A stretch of 60,000 bases of DNA from Cristatella mucedo (GCA_009760855.2 WPIO01000010.1:1164001-1224000); one strand, 5' to 3'. Positions 47,405-59,135 are shown, counted from the first letter of the stretch. Program-made: numbers and translations. Notes: generated by a model not told the origin, from the sequence alone.

Positions 47405-47642
47405 GAATTTAGTGGATTCCCGTAATTCATCCTACATGTACTTGTGCCTGCTGACACTTCGCATGCTACCACTAACGATACTTACATGCTGACCCCGTGC
47501 ATGTCCACACTGTTGTTTTTGTTGTTTATTGAGCATACTACCACTAACCACTCGATCGTGCTTTCTTTACAGCAGATTTAAAGTACCTTGAAAGAGATTT
47601 AGTTCTCTGAGTGAGCTTAATCAAATGTATTATTATTGTTAT
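47405..47642 (+). mobile_element. CR1/L2-like retroposon 3' end
   Basis: 3' untranslated region from GTGGATTCCCGTAATTCATC, hairpin remnant (TAAAGTACCTTGAAAGAG..GTGAGCTTAATC) and ATTATTATTGTTA tail; plus strand. Confidence 0.8.
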
Positions 47643-48319
47643 ACCACAAATAAAGTTCCTCTACTCAAATCTCAACAGAAACCACTGTTACGTATATGCT
47701 TTTACTGGAAGTTTATCATTCATTATCGCCAGATATTCAGGCCATGATGGTGAACCTTTGGTCAGCGAAACCAGTGCTTCGGCTGGGCTGGCAGCAGGCG
47801 AGCCAGCAAAAAATTAATGTGTGGAAGTAAAGCGATTCTACTGTATTGGAGTAGCCGGGAACGGCTTACGGCCAAATCGAAAGCCCTGGCACCAAAACTC
47901 TAATGAAGAACACTACTGGACATTCTTCCTGCGAGCCCGAGCATTCGAAAATTAAAGCTGGCTCGTCTGCTGAGATTAAAAGGGAGGCAGCTCTAATGAA
48001 TGGAACGTAACGGCATTTAGAAGGCTGGCCAGCGTCACGAAAGGAATTGCCGAGCTGAGAGCTAGCACTTCTCTTCGCCACCAACCAGTGACAGGCGGCG
48101 GAGCCGGATCGACCGGGACCAGACGGAGGCTGCTCTATGTATCCTACTGGTTACAAGCTTCACCAGAGTGATGGCTGGATGAATACAAACGAATGTGGAC
48201 GCTAACCACCGAACGCTAGCTGTTGAGACAGAATTTTTATATTTTAGTGCTAACATCAGTCACTTATGAAATTTCCCTAATATATTGAGGTCCATTTCCC
48301 CGTATTTTCGCGAGAAATG

Positions 48320-49290
48320 ATGCATAATGATGATGATAATAATACAATCGATACAACGCTCTCACATCACTCAATCTCTTTCTAGACGCTTTACATTTGC
48401 AGCAAAGGGAAACGCGATTGAATGGTGAGAAATATCATGCTTGATAGACAACATGAATAACATGGTTAGGGGTGACATGCACAGGGTCAGCATGCAAGTG
48501 TGGTTAGTGGCAACACACACAAGCCCATAACGAACAAATCACGGGGACCCACTAAATGCTGTCCTAAATAGGTGCGTTTGTAAGTTATTTTTAAATTTGG
48601 TTTAGTCAGGGGGTGTTGTGACTCAAGTCAGGAGTGAGTTCCAGGCTTTGGGAGCATACAAATAAGCGCATGGTATCCAAAGGATTTGAGGTTTGTGCGA
48701 GGTGTTGGTAAGTTGTTGGATTCCGAAAATTTGGTGGTACGATGCATGGCGGGGTGGGGAGTAGATCTGAAAGATAGGCTAAAGCCGAAGAATGAAGTGA
48801 CCTAAAAGTGAGTGACAAAACCTTGAAGTTGATCCCTTGCTTGACTGGTAGCCAATGCAGGTCGGCGAGAAGTGGTATGATGTGGCAACTGCGACGCTCA
48901 CGACAGACAAGCCTAGCTGCAGAGTTTTGCACCAGCTGTGGCGCCTGATTGCACATGCCGGTAGGCCAGCAAGCAGTAAGTTACAGAAGTCAAGACACGA
49001 TGTCACAAAGGTATTGACCAACATCGATGTGGTATCCTTACCTAAACAATACCGAATTTTAGCAATGTTATGTAGCTGAAAGTAGGCAGATTTGACTGTG
49101 GAGCTTATGTGCTCGTCTAACGAAAGGTCACTTCGGAACATGGCAATCGTATTTCCTGCAGATTCAACAGGAGATATGCTGACAGGACCCATTTTGAGTG
49201 ATAGCCTTTCCAATTTATGAATCACACTTGGTTTACCCATAACTAGTAAGTAAGTTTTATCATCCTCTAATTTTAGAAAATTTCATGAAA
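48320..49290 (-). mobile_element. CR1/L2-like retroposon, 3' half
   Basis: ATGATGATGATAATAATA tail at 48320, hairpin at about 48355-48395, then on the minus strand the RT C-terminal region ([12 protein letters not shown] near 48850, LSLDEHISSTVKSAYFQLHNIAK near 49080). Ends near 49290. Confidence 0.88.
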
Positions 49291-49687
49291 ATTCTTGGGA
49301 AGCTCGTGTCGGCTCGACTGCAGCACACGCTTGTTTCTCGCGATAGACTCGATGGATCGACATTTTCCAATGGCTTGGTTTAAACCAACAGCTCTGACCG
49401 CAGTCTTTGTTACGTATGCTAACGTATCCAACGTGCAATTTAGTTCATCGTAAAGCCTCCACCACTCATTCTAATTAGTCATCTATCGCTCCAGCTCTGC
49501 CGAGTACTGCTGCTCTAGTGGTGCGTACGTTCACGCATTTGGGGCCAAGAGGTCTCAAGTTCTAATCTGCTGGTGATAATATTTTCCACCACGTCTACTG
49601 ATGCTTTTAGTCAATGATACAGTTTTCGTAAAGGCAGCAGCCCAATGTTGCTTGCTCGGCAGTGGCTGGAGCGCCGCTCGATCTTAC

Positions 49688-50083
49688 CTTCCAGCCGGTT
49701 ATAGCTGTCCGGCCGACGGGTTGCCTTCGCCTGACCGCTGGTGCCGCCGCCGCCGCTGCCGCTGTAGCCGCTCAGCGTGCTGCCTGCCAACTTGGACTGA
49801 TGCCTTCGCTGCGGCAGGCTGATGGAATTGGTCGAAAATCCGGCGGCGCCTGACGGAGCGTGCATGCTGGTTGTAGGCGGTTTCGTCACCGTGGGTATAC
49901 GCTGAGGACCCAGCAGCTGCTGCCAGCTGACAAAGTCTTGGGAGACGCTCTGGCCACCATTGGGCTCAGGCGCCGCTAACTCCCGGGGTTCGTCGTACAG
50001 AGCTTCTTTCGGGCCGCCGCCGCGAGCCTTGCTGGCGCCGCCGGCAGTCTGGCCAGCTGACTCATCTCCAGGATGCAAGATGC
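49688..50083 (-). CDS. Unrecognised gene, exon 4 of the visible part
   Basis: A 396-nt minus-strand exon with a textbook acceptor (TTTCTTTGTTTCAG|GC, AG at 50085-50084) and donor (GAAG|GTAAGA, intron from 49687). It is phase 1 at both ends, so it could be skipped without a frameshift. It encodes about 132 residues of low-order composition: a Gly/Ala-rich start, a possible Tyr-phosphorylation motif (ALYDEPREL), a more conserved-looking patch (SQDFVSWQQLLGPQRIP), a TKPPTTS stretch, a Ser/Gly run (SGYSGSGGGGTSG), and a basic end (KATRRPDSYNRLE). Such composition suggests a disordered cytoplasmic or nuclear region. No domain is recognised. Confidence 0.78.
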
Positions 50084-50293
50084 CTGAAACAAAGAAAGCG
50101 CTTGCAATCAGTGGCAGCTCTCTTTGGAGTGCTACACCGCAGTCATCCAAGTGTGCAGAAGCTGCTTTCAGCGGGGATTTTTGCGACAAGTCGCAAACTT
50201 TATGACCTCATTCACTTTTCTCTCGACCCCCTCTCTCTCTCTCTCTCTCTCTCACTCATTCTCTCTCTCTCTCTCCCTCTCTCTCACTCATTC

Positions 50294-50350
<57 letters not shown>

Positions 50351-52061
50351 TTTCTGCACCCAAATTATCTTTAATCTGCGTTCAATGACGATTAGAAGTG
50401 AATCTAAATTCTGTTGACATTAAAGACGCGAAACAGATACGAAATTGGCTATTGCAATCATCCCAATGATCTAGAAGGCCTCATGGTCATATAAGTCCAC
50501 AGCTATGTTTAGTTGGCATTGAGCTTGCAGCTGCCATAAAAAATCAAAATAAACTATCTCAAATTTTGTGTGAGCCTGGCTGAACCATAAACCGGATTTG
50601 TATTGTATTACACCACATATAGACGATATCGCCTGCTAGAAAGTGGTGAAGATAACTTACACCGGTGCTTCCAGACCGCAAACCATCCGATTCCATGTAA
50701 AGGTATTTATTATGAGGTACCGGCACATTCAGCAGCTACTTTATCATCATTGATTTCATTAATAATCCAGCAGAGCCAGACATTGCCGATAAGCAGTTCT
50801 GCTCTCGTACGTCGCGACCCATAGAGTCCAAACCAATCAGCTCGGCTAAGAAGTATCGTGCTACTCGGCCATTGCAGAGAGTGCCGTGTGACAGCCGCCG
50901 CGCTAGGGAGTCGCTCAAGCCAGACTGGGCAGGCAGCAAGGCCTGGCTGCTCTAGGCTGGCAGCCCCTACAGATTACTGGCCTGCAGATGGCCGCTTGAC
51001 CGAGGCTCACTCGACCAATGCGGCTCTCGGCCCTTGGTCGGTCAGTTTCGATAGTAGCTCTACCAGTGGCGAAACTTTGAGCTCTCTCTTTTTCTTGCGG
51101 ATGTTTAGCCTGAGTCGAGCAGGCTGCATGTAGCAGCAGCGTGGAAACTGTTGACTCAGCCGCTGTTCGAATCGTGCCATTGGGCCATTGCCTATTTGCA
51201 AGCTCATTCAACACCTGAGGTTGTTTTGTACAACGCAAACCGTCGCCTTATCGGCTTGTCAGTGCACTTTATTGACGACTTCGTCATTTCAATGGATGGG
51301 ATAAGTGGCAAATAGGAGAGCTGCTAGACCTTTGTCTAGCAGGAGGCATAGTTGTGCCCTATCGTATAGACGTTGCCCTGAGACCCAGTAGATCACCTAA
51401 GTACTTCAGAGAAAGGATACTGCCAGACCAAGGCTATAGGATAATAGCTGGGCAGCCAATCTAGGGTTACTTTTTCAAACTTTGCTTGCTCTGCTCAGAG
51501 CAAGGCTCGATTGCAGCTTCAGGCGGTTACCTGGGCACTATAGCATATGCCATTACTAATGCCAGACCGCTATTCAGCACCATAGTGACGATAGCCGCTG
51601 TCTGAGGCTCTGTTTAATCATAGGTTCAAAAACAGGGTCGAGAAACTAGCTCACGGCCACTATGGGCAGTGAAACTAGTTTGCCAGTCGAACGTATCAGC
51701 AAAGAATTAGAGCTGTCCGCTTTTTTAGTGAATGCAAGTCGAGAAGAAAGTCGCTAACGTTAGGCTTCTAACTCGAAGTCCCATCATCTTAAAAAAATTG
51801 ATAGTATTAGTCATGTTAAGTAAGCCTCATAGCCAACTAAATGGTGAACAACAGCCAAGCGAACCATAGAATGGCACCAACGAACGAAGCGGTGCGAGGT
51901 CTGCTCGACGCCCTTGTTTAGCTGAACCAGACCTCTCAGCTTTCTGGGTAAGACAGCCAAGAAATAGCAAACGGAACGCATAGATAAGTCATGAACTTCA
52001 ACTGGCTACTGCATATCACTCGAGTACGTGCCTGAGACCAAGAGAGGACCCTTCAGTTTAC
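50084..52061 (-). other. Intron 3 of the unrecognised gene
   Basis: Between GTAAAC (52061) and TTTGTTTCAG (50084). It contains a CT/AT simple repeat; no coding frame with splice support is seen. Confidence 0.65.
50230..50351. repeat. (TC)n with ACTCATTC interruptions, then (AT)n
   Basis: TC runs separated by two ACTCATTC segments and CCC variants change into AT repeats at about 50323. The pyrimidine strand is on plus. Confidence 0.95.
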
Positions 52062-52274
52062 TCCTGACTGGCGGCATCGGAAGCTGCAATGGTGGTATGC
52101 CATCGGCGCTTGCGAAGGACATGTTTGGCATGCTTCCTCGAAGCCCGGCCAGTCTCAAAGACTGGCTTCTTTCCAGCGTCTGCGAGCTTCGCGATTCTTC
52201 AACGTCTCTGATGGCCGCTCCTTCGAGGATCTGATTGCGACTCAGCGCGAGCTTGATCTGTCCATAGTGCAGCC
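52062..52274 (-). CDS. Unrecognised gene, exon 3 of the visible part
   Basis: A 213-nt minus-strand exon, phase 1 to phase 1. The acceptor is CTAATTCTCAG|GG (AG at 52276-52275) and the donor is AGGA|GTAAAC (intron from 52061). With the preceding exon the junction reads KYHRDK-GLHYGQIKLAL. The first 20 residues look structured (HYGQIKLALSRNQILE). The rest is Ser/Arg-rich (SSQTLERSQSLRLAG) and then Pro/Met-rich (IPPLQLPMPP). SQSLRLAG-type stretches are common phosphorylation and 14-3-3 targets, an inference only. The RxxSxS-like spacing suits basophilic kinases. Confidence 0.75.
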
Positions 52275-52734
52275 CTGAGAATTAGCGCTCTCACTTATGA
52301 ATCGGTGCAAAACGCGGCCGCGAGAAAATGCAAGGCCACTGGCGAAGCGCGGAGCCCCGAAATCATCTCAGCAGCGTCTGAGGTGAATCCCAACAAAGGT
52401 GCCGCGTTCGCCATCTGCAGCAAGCCATCGTGTGCTACCCACTGCAATGCACCACACGACCAATGCGGTTTTGTTTGCACCTACAGCCACCTCACATTCT
52501 GCAACGGTCACTGTTAGCGGAAATGGAAACGGCTATAAAAGCGTAAAAGAGGATTAGTTGCACCAGCCCATTCGGCTCTTATTCTGTTATATCAGCAGGA
52601 ATATATACATTTTAACTTCAATTTTTATATCTGGAAGTATTTAACTGTCTTGTAATTTCGGGCTATCATTCCGAAGGCTTAGCCGACCGTGCTACGATGT
52701 CTCTATCAGCACCACAGTATCTGCTAGGTTCTTA

Positions 52735-53215
52735 CTTTTAGGTCCCTTTTATCTATGGTTCCAGCCTATTAGAATTACTCCCTCATCAGGTTAACCCACT
52801 GTTCTGACTAAAATCTCGTAGCTATACCGCATAGAACCGCAAATCTTTTGGAAACAGTGCCTTCAGTTCTTATGCTCCCAAAGCCTGGAACTCACTCCCG
52901 ACTGACGTCACGACATCCCCGGACATGACAACATTTAAAAAGAAGCTTAAAAGCATCTTTTTGTAAGAGCATTCACTGAGTCCGTGTGTGTCGTTTTTAG
53001 TGCCTCTGCGTGCTGACATTTTGGCTGAAGGTACTCACCATGACTACGTTTGACCCTGTACATGTCAAATCCAACTATGTTATTCTTGTTAAAATCGCGA
53101 ATCGTACCATTAATTATTATGTCACCCTTTCTTTACAGCATCTGTAAATGGTCTAGAAACAGATTCAGTTTTTTGAGGACTCTGGGCAATTTATTATTAT
53201 TATTATAATCATTAT
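52735..53215 (+). mobile_element. CR1/L2-like retroposon 3' end
   Basis: AACAGTGCCTTCAGTTCTTATGCTCCCAAAGCCTGG corresponds to the APKAWNSL region on the plus strand. The 3' untranslated region and hairpin remnant follow (GTAAATGGTCTAGAAACAGATTCAG), then a TTATTATTATTATTAT tail ending near 53215. Confidence 0.82.
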
Positions 53216-54492
53216 TGGCGGCAGTATAGTGGCAGCATAAAACCCACGTCACAGTGCCAGCTTATTTTACTATTTACTTTATTTTGACAGATTTATCTTA
53301 ATAATACTTCACATGCAAGGTTGGCTCGCTGGTGGATATATTTGCTCTCGCTAGTATACAGCTTACTCGCATGCCTGGTGCCTAAAGTTGGTTAGCAAAT
53401 AATAAAACAATCTTGATTAGAAGTGGCTAGCTATCAGCAGAGGCAGACTAAGGGGTTGGCAGGGGGTCATGCCCACTAGGGTGGTTGAGGGCAGCGACCT
53501 AGACCTTGTGCTCAAGCCCTCTGACCTTGTACTCAAGCCCCCTGCCCATCGCAAACGACGAAAGTATGTCTCACCTCCAGCCACTGAGCAACTGCCAAGT
53601 GCTGGTCGAATAAACACTATTATTGTGCACTACAGTTTTTCACTAGTTGCGAGTATGGCCTTCGACATAAACATCTGGACTCCGCCCCTGGCTAGACACC
53701 TACTATATTGGGCTAGTAGGCACGGTCTGGTATGTATAATACAATATATTAACTGCAAGTACGGCTTTGATTTTAGGTTTTGGCAGGTTACAACTGCAAT
53801 GTGAATAGCGGAGGCAGTGGCAGCTTGTATGACGTAAGGTTCGACGTTATGCTACATCCGTCTCAATATCTGGCAATGTAGGATTATTATTCATTACAGA
53901 AGCCTGGTCGTTTCAAGCAGAACATTGTGCACCCTAATTGCATACTTCCTTGTGTCAGCCAAGGGTTCGCTTTATTCAGATGACTTTGATTTACACCTGC
54001 ACACAAGATGCAAATACCTACGGAGATAAAAACCACCGCCCCCTAAGGTGTGGTTTAAAGAACGAATGGGCGAATGGTCGTATCAAACTGAAGGCTCGTC
54101 TCGCCCGCATTGTTTCAAAACTCTTCTCCAACCACCCTGCTTGAAAGGCCCCCCCCCCCGCCGAGCTGGCTCTTTCCTGAGGCCACCAAACTACCAAACT
54201 CAGAGAACGCTTCTGGTGGCTATTAAGGTGCCGATCATTTGCCTCGCAGGTTCGATATGTTTCTCCAGAAGAGACCCACAATATATTCGTAGATGGAATG
54301 AAAAGAACTCTGCCACGATTCCCATTTGGTGCGCAAGTCAGGATCGTTTTAGGAAGCGTCTGTAAATTTTCCTTTCCTAACAGAAGGAAACCTGATATTA
54401 ACATTTAAAGAGAAGTTAATTCGCCCTGAAAATGTTTAGAGAGGTTTATATATTGGCAGGCTCGTCAAACTGGGTTTCAAATTTCTTAGGGA

Positions 54493-54720
54493 CTTGGTAG
54501 CCCAGGAGGTAAGGTGCTCACTCTTCACGACCGAGGTCGCGGGTTCGAATACTGCTATGGGCAAGCCTTTATTTCCCACTGCAAGCGGTGTTGATAGCCA
54601 TTAAGGGCTTTCTGCCGATAAGCAAATGAGGCTGTGAAATCAGCTGGTATTTTTTCTTCAAAGATGATTGGATCGAAAGAGGCGGCCTTTCAGCGGTAGC
54701 CTTTCTAGGCTTAGTTTATA
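54493..54720 (+). repeat. tRNA-derived SINE or tRNA pseudogene
   Basis: TAGCCCAGGAGGTAAGG (A-box-like, 54499-54515) and GGGTTCGAATAC (B-box, 54541-54552) are spaced as in a tRNA, about 26 nt apart. The 3' acceptor arm does not close well, and further unique sequence follows toward 54720. This fits a tRNA-derived SINE better than a working tRNA. The end point is uncertain. Confidence 0.5.
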
Positions 54721-55200
54721 CTTGAATAGAAAATAGCAGTCTTCTCAGAAGGGCCGGAGAGCTTCGTGTGCTGGCTCGATGGTTTTAGGTAGGCTACAAA
54801 AAATCGACTTCTTCCGCGCAGCATCACGCCCTTACTCTAGAAGGTTGCTACTGATAATTTTAGATACGTTCTCGTCAGCCTACCTTCAGATTGCCGCTCT
54901 GGATCTTGAAAAATGTGGCTGCACTACCTATTTAGACGCGGGCGGTGCTATTTAGGAGCAGCTAATAAGGCGAAATCTCGAAATGCGCATAGCATATTTT
55001 GGTTTGGATGGAACTGACATATTCGCCTGCTCGGAGTAAATTCTTTGCCTCGCAGATTTAGAGTCACTTGCAGAAAGCCTCAAGTTTCTTACAAAAGACC
55101 GTAGGCAGTTGCTACGGAGTGCAAGGCTAACGGGGCTGTGGCCAGTGGTTGCTCTCCCACTGAAAGCTTAGCAGTCTATCTCCTCCTGAAAGGGCCGCCA

Positions 55201-55423
55201 GACCTAGAAGGATGCTACAGACCTAGAAGGATACTCAGACCTAGAAGGATGCTCAGACCTAGAAGGATGCTCAGACCTAGAAGGATGCTACAGACCTAGA
55301 AGGATGCTACAGACCTAGAAGGATACTCAGACCTAGAAGGATGCTCAGACCTAGAAGGATGCTACAGACCTAGAAGTATGCTACAGACCTTGACCGATCC
55401 TTAGAGACCTGGAAAGATGCTAA
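55201..55423. repeat. Minisatellite, 18-20-bp units, 12 copies with higher-order pattern
   Basis: Units start GACCTAGAAGGAT and end GCTACA (A), ACTCA (B) or GCTCA (C). The order is A B C C A A B C A A', followed by two decayed units. The block A-B-C occurs twice, so the array grew partly by duplicating multi-unit blocks. Confidence 0.93.
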
Positions 55424-56040
55424 GACAAGGTGGGCGTGCGGAGCCCCTTCGAAAGGCTAGTCAAAAGTTGGTCTCTAAGGAGAGGGGGCGGAGGCTTCGG
55501 GAACCCTCAACTGAATTGCTACAAATTTTTTTTAAATAATCTCCGTTGGCTTCTGAACAGCGGCGACTTCTGGGCTGTAAAAGTAGCAAGACGTGGTCAT
55601 TCAGCCACCTTGTTCTTGGATGCTCTAGCACAAGACACCAGTAAGACCGACCGAGCAATATCCATTTAAGCAGTAGCTCCTCCCAAACCCCGGCAGTATC
55701 TCTCTGAGGGGGAAGTTACTAGGATTACACGAATGCGGTACATGCAGTGGCAGAGCCCGGATGTAGGGGGAGTTAACCCCATACAGGGAGACAGCGAGCT
55801 AGGCTCGCTGCCTATTCCTAAGCCCCCTCCCGAAATCGCTACCAATGGAGAATTTGTATATTGCTCAATAAGCGACCACCGAGTTCGCGTCGAGGAAATA
55901 CTGTCATTTTGCTCTGTCACTTTTATTAATTGTGGTCTAGCCCCGCCTACTTGACAATCGTGCCGGTCTTTACCCCTTGCGAAAAAATGTTGCAGGTCTT
56001 GCCCTAGATATAATCCAGGCTCGACCACTGGGTACATGGT
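55424..56040. other. Unassigned, possibly old transposon
   Basis: A 123-codon minus-strand ORF (55666-56037) and a plus-strand ORF overlap here. The plus strand begins near 55740 with CAGTGGCAGAGCCCGGA, which resembles the ends of several DNA transposons. No partner end was found. Confidence 0.2.
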
Positions 56041-56044
56041 TTAA

Positions 56045-56180
56045 TAGTAATACTAGCAAAAACAAAAATGCATTTTTTTAGTATCCCCAGAGAGAGAAAT
56101 CTATAAACGCACTTTATACATGCTGCATAAGAAGTATGCTTAATGCATCGGCGATTTCATTCACAGCCTAAGCACGCATT
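56045..56180 (-). mobile_element. Very decayed CR1/L2-like tail
   Basis: AATACTAGCAAAAACAAAAATGCATTT followed by a hairpin-like CCCCAGAGAGAGAAATC and ACGCACTTTATACATGCTGCA keeps the family order with many changes. Confidence 0.5.
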
Positions 56181-56226
56181 TTTACACTAAATACTTGAAA
56201 GTTCTGAGTATACAATTATTCGCAAA

Positions 56227-56228
<2 letters not shown>

Positions 56229-56267
<39 letters not shown>

Positions 56268-56304
56268 CGTTGGCTTGTTTGTGTGTGCGTGTGTGTGTGT
56301 GTGT
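56229..56304. repeat. (TA)n then (GT)n microsatellites
   Basis: TA run 56229-56263, a short spacer, then GT run 56281-56304. Confidence 0.93.
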
Positions 56305-57329
56305 TTGTATCTATATATAGCGGCTGGGAAAATGTTGCAGGATCAAATAAAAATGCATTGATTTTTGCAAAGGCAATCATTTCTTCTACGTGATTAGAAA
56401 GGCTGCCAGACGATGCACCTTCAGCAACCACGGCAAAACTCTGCGTCTGGGTGGAGTACGGTAATTATAAAGGATATCCTTGTTTTAAGAGGCCCTGACT
56501 CTAATTTTTTTTTGTAAATAAGAGCCCGGGTGAGAAGTATACTTTGGAACAAACCGGCCGGTCCAGCGGCACTCTAATCCATCAGCACAGTATCATATGT
56601 TTTCCAGCTGGGCTGAAAAGTTCTTTTATAGTTTACCGAAAGTAGGTATCAGTGGAGCGTCTTCGGTAAAGGGCTTTAGGCTTTCTACAAAATTTTTAGG
56701 CGATATACTCACGAATGATTCAAAATTAAAAAATCTATAGGCTAAAACAGCGAAATTGTACAGGGTCCATAGAGCACTTCTGAGCAGACTTCTAGGAGAA
56801 GTCCCTGACTTTGCCATATGCGCCCGAAGTTGACGTCTAATTCCAATACGAATTCCGGGTTCTGCGCTTGATGAACTCTGGACTCTAACTCGGCAACATC
56901 AAGCACCATGCGGTGTTTCTCATTCACTTTAGAGAGCGCATTACTTAAGCTGGAAACGCAGCCCTTGTCACGGAGCTTGAACCAAGCGGCATGCAATTAT
57001 TTATTAAAGCTAAAAGCGGAAAATAAAGACGCCAAGGCTCTTACGCCATAGCACGAGCAATGCCATCGAATGAACTTGCCTCCACATTGTTTAGTTTTTC
57101 TAATAGGAAAGAAATAACTATCTTCGTGCCACTATTCACTTAGCACGCGATGTTCAAGAAATGACACTTCAAGGCACGTAGAGCTGAAGCGCGCTGCAAG
57201 CAGTGCTCGAGCAGGCGTAGCATCATTGGCACAGCGACGGTATCTCGAGCGGCAGATCGGTGCTCGAAAGCAACAAAGTAGGCCACGCCCTCTACGTGTC
57301 GCGTGCACCCGCGCTCCGTCACGACCCAC

Positions 57330-57544
57330 CTTTATCTCGGTGGTACTTTCGCAGGAGAGTGGCCGGCGACAGGTCGCTTTTGACTGTCTCCGACATGTCG
57401 TACTCGAGAGTGCACTGACCAGACTGTATGGCGGCGCGAATGCTGCGAGGAGTCGTTTGCATCAAGCTGTCGACGCTCCGTGCCGCCACCGCCACCACCG
57501 CCTCCTCGTCGTCGACTATGGACCGGAGCGGCACCGCCGAGGAG
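57330..57544 (-). CDS. Unrecognised gene, exon 2 of the visible part
   Basis: A 215-nt minus-strand exon with acceptor CTCGCTTGCAG|C (AG at 57546-57545) and donor TAAAG|GTGGGT (intron from 57329). It enters in phase 2 and leaves in phase 1, both matching its neighbours. The peptide is acidic to mixed: IVDDEEAVVAVAARSVDSL, TPRSIRAAIQSGQ, then EYDMSETVKSDLSPATLLRKYHRDK. This part looks folded and helical. The overlapping plus-strand ORF of 189 codons (57226-57795) is Arg-rich and is read as its antisense shadow. Family not recognised. Confidence 0.72.
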
Positions 57545-57809
57545 CTGCAAGCGAGAGGAGATCACAGCTCGCGCTGCACAGCGAGCCGCCGTCGTCGGGT
57601 CGAGATGGGCAACGTGCGAGGAAGGACGAGCGCGCCATGAGCACACAAAGGGCGCGCGTGCACGAGCGCCCAAGCGACCGGGGTGAGACGCCGCTAGACG
57701 CCTCAGGAACACGCGTCTCGCTGGGATGGCACAAGAAAACTCGAGCACAGGGTCAACTTTCAGCCATGGCGACCGACCTCTGGCGAACGTCTTAGAATCC
57801 CTCTTTTGC

Positions 57810-57876
57810 AGTTACAATAATGATAATAATAACACATTTGATATAGAGCCCTCAGAGAACTCAATCTCTTTCTAGG
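57810..57876 (-). mobile_element. CR1/L2-like retroposon, tail-only copy
   Basis: ACAATAATGATAATAATAAC tail and half of the hairpin (GAGCCCTCAGAGAACTCAATCTCTTTCTAGG). It stops inside the hairpin. Confidence 0.75.
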
Positions 57877-57978
57877 TTACCAGCGGTTCGCTATGAGGAA
57901 GAGAGTAATGCCTGCTTCAAGGCCATAAGCAAGCTCCCCAGAGTCACCCTCGAAGAACCTTTACTGCCCGGACAGACT

Positions 57979-58042
57979 CCGTCTGTCTGTCTGTCTCTCG
58001 CTCTCTGCCTCTCTACCTCTATCTCTCTTTCTCTCTCTCTCT
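57979..58042. repeat. (TCTG)n/(TC)n simple repeat
   Basis: CCGTCTGTCTGTCTGTCTCTCGCTCTCTGCC followed by CT-rich sequence. Confidence 0.85.
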
Positions 58043-58921
58043 TACTTAATGTAGCACAATGTAATGTATCTTCATCTGCAACTCAAATAAACCCACATAG
58101 ACTGCATGGGCATTACGCAGGAAAGTTATCTATGACGCACTCAATTCCTCAGGCTGCTTTCGGTACAAATTCGGTAGCCAACAGACTTCACTCGGCCCCC
58201 CCGAATGTTCTCCGAAACGATTCAAGACTACGTTGGTGGCTGAGTAACTTACAGGACGGATGTCGCGGCACTTTTTAAAGGGGGCGAGCCTAAGCAATAA
58301 AATAATTGCTCGGCATGACCTTTGGGCTTTGTTGTGTCGACCTTATTAGTGCTGCGAAGCGAAAGCACCCCTTACTCACGAAATCGTCCACGCGTCGCTG
58401 CCTGAAACTGCAGCCGCTAATCTTCGTTACTACCTCTACTCTAACTGCATGTCTAGCGTGACTCAAATTACGCAGCCGGCATTTTTTTGGCGACCGAATG
58501 CACTAAACCCTCGGACGAAGCAAATCGTCCGTTTGCATTAAAAAGCATACGAAAGCAACTCATTCAGCATAAACAAGAACTCCGCCAACTCAATGCGCTT
58601 AGTGATAAGATGTTGGAACACTGTCAGCCCATCAAACTTCTAGGCCAACGATCAAGGCTAACACAGAATCAATCGGGCGTCCTCTTTGAATGTCGGAGAT
58701 GAGGACTCGGCTCTCCGATAAGGGCAGTGCGTTTTGCGAAGATTTCTACAAAGCGTCTTTGGGCTTTTGACGTCACGTGAGGTGTTATTAAAGTTGGGGA
58801 TAGGCGTAGGCGCAACTGTTGATGATTCGTACATGGTCGTTCTCAGTTGTTTCGTAGTCGTGGTCGTTCTAGGTTGTTCTTAGAAAAAGACTATATAATA
58901 AAAACTATAATTCGTTTGTTC

Positions 58922-59064
58922 TCTAACCATGTTATTCATGCTGTTTATCAAGCACGATATTACTTACCGTTCAATTGCATTTACCTTTGCAGCAAATGTA
59001 AAGCGCCTAGAGAGAGATTGAGCTCTCTGGGGGCGCTTCGTCAAGTGCATTATTATTATTGTGT
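58922..59064 (+). mobile_element. CR1/L2-like retroposon, 3' end only
   Basis: ACCATGTTATTCATGCTGTTT through TAAAGCGCCTAGAGAGAGATTGAG..GGGGGCGCTTCGTC and ATTATTATTATTG tail; plus strand, well preserved hairpin. Confidence 0.88.
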
Positions 59065-59077
59065 AGCGCAACAAGAT

Positions 59078-59135
59078 AACCTAATCTCTATTCAGGCGTT
59101 TCACATAAAAGCATGCAAAAGCACGCAAGAAGACA
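59078..59135 (-). repeat. Relative of the 43.5-kb tail-like repeat
   Basis: AACCTAATCTCTATTCAGGCGTTTCACAT matches the start of the repeat pair near 43561 and 43660. It directly follows the retroposon tail at 59064. Confidence 0.45.

Larger units (their letters stand above)
47021..49687 (-). other. Intron 4 of the unrecognised gene
   Basis: Bounded by GTAAGAT (49687) and CCAGCCAG (47021). It carries two retroposon copies of opposite orientation (47405-47642 and 48320-49290). Otherwise no coding sequence is seen. Confidence 0.65.
52275..57329 (-). other. Intron 2 of the unrecognised gene
   Basis: Bounded by GTGGGT (57329) and ATTCTCAG (52275). Holds a retroposon copy, a tRNA-like repeat, a minisatellite and microsatellites. 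Unsupported ORFs in 53.4-53.8, 54.0-54.4, 55.4-56.0 and 56.6-57.0 kb are not called as genes; some may be old transposon pieces. Confidence 0.6.

Noticed and set aside
54018-54404. 128-codon minus-strand ORF
   Set aside because: Overlapped by an equally open plus-strand frame; neither shows a motif or a phase that fits the surrounding gene.
55201-55423. CRISPR array
   Set aside because: Units are contiguous 18-20-bp tandem repeats without spacers, in an animal-type genome; a minisatellite.
56742-56996. Minus-strand 84-codon ORF (VLDVAELESRVHQAQ)
   Set aside because: Composition looks protein-like, but exons 2 and 3 of the gene already join in phase across it, and no matching splice sites were found. 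It may be an unrelated pseudogene piece.
57226-57795. 189-codon plus-strand ORF
   Set aside because: Arg-rich shadow of the phase-matched minus-strand exon at 57330-57544.
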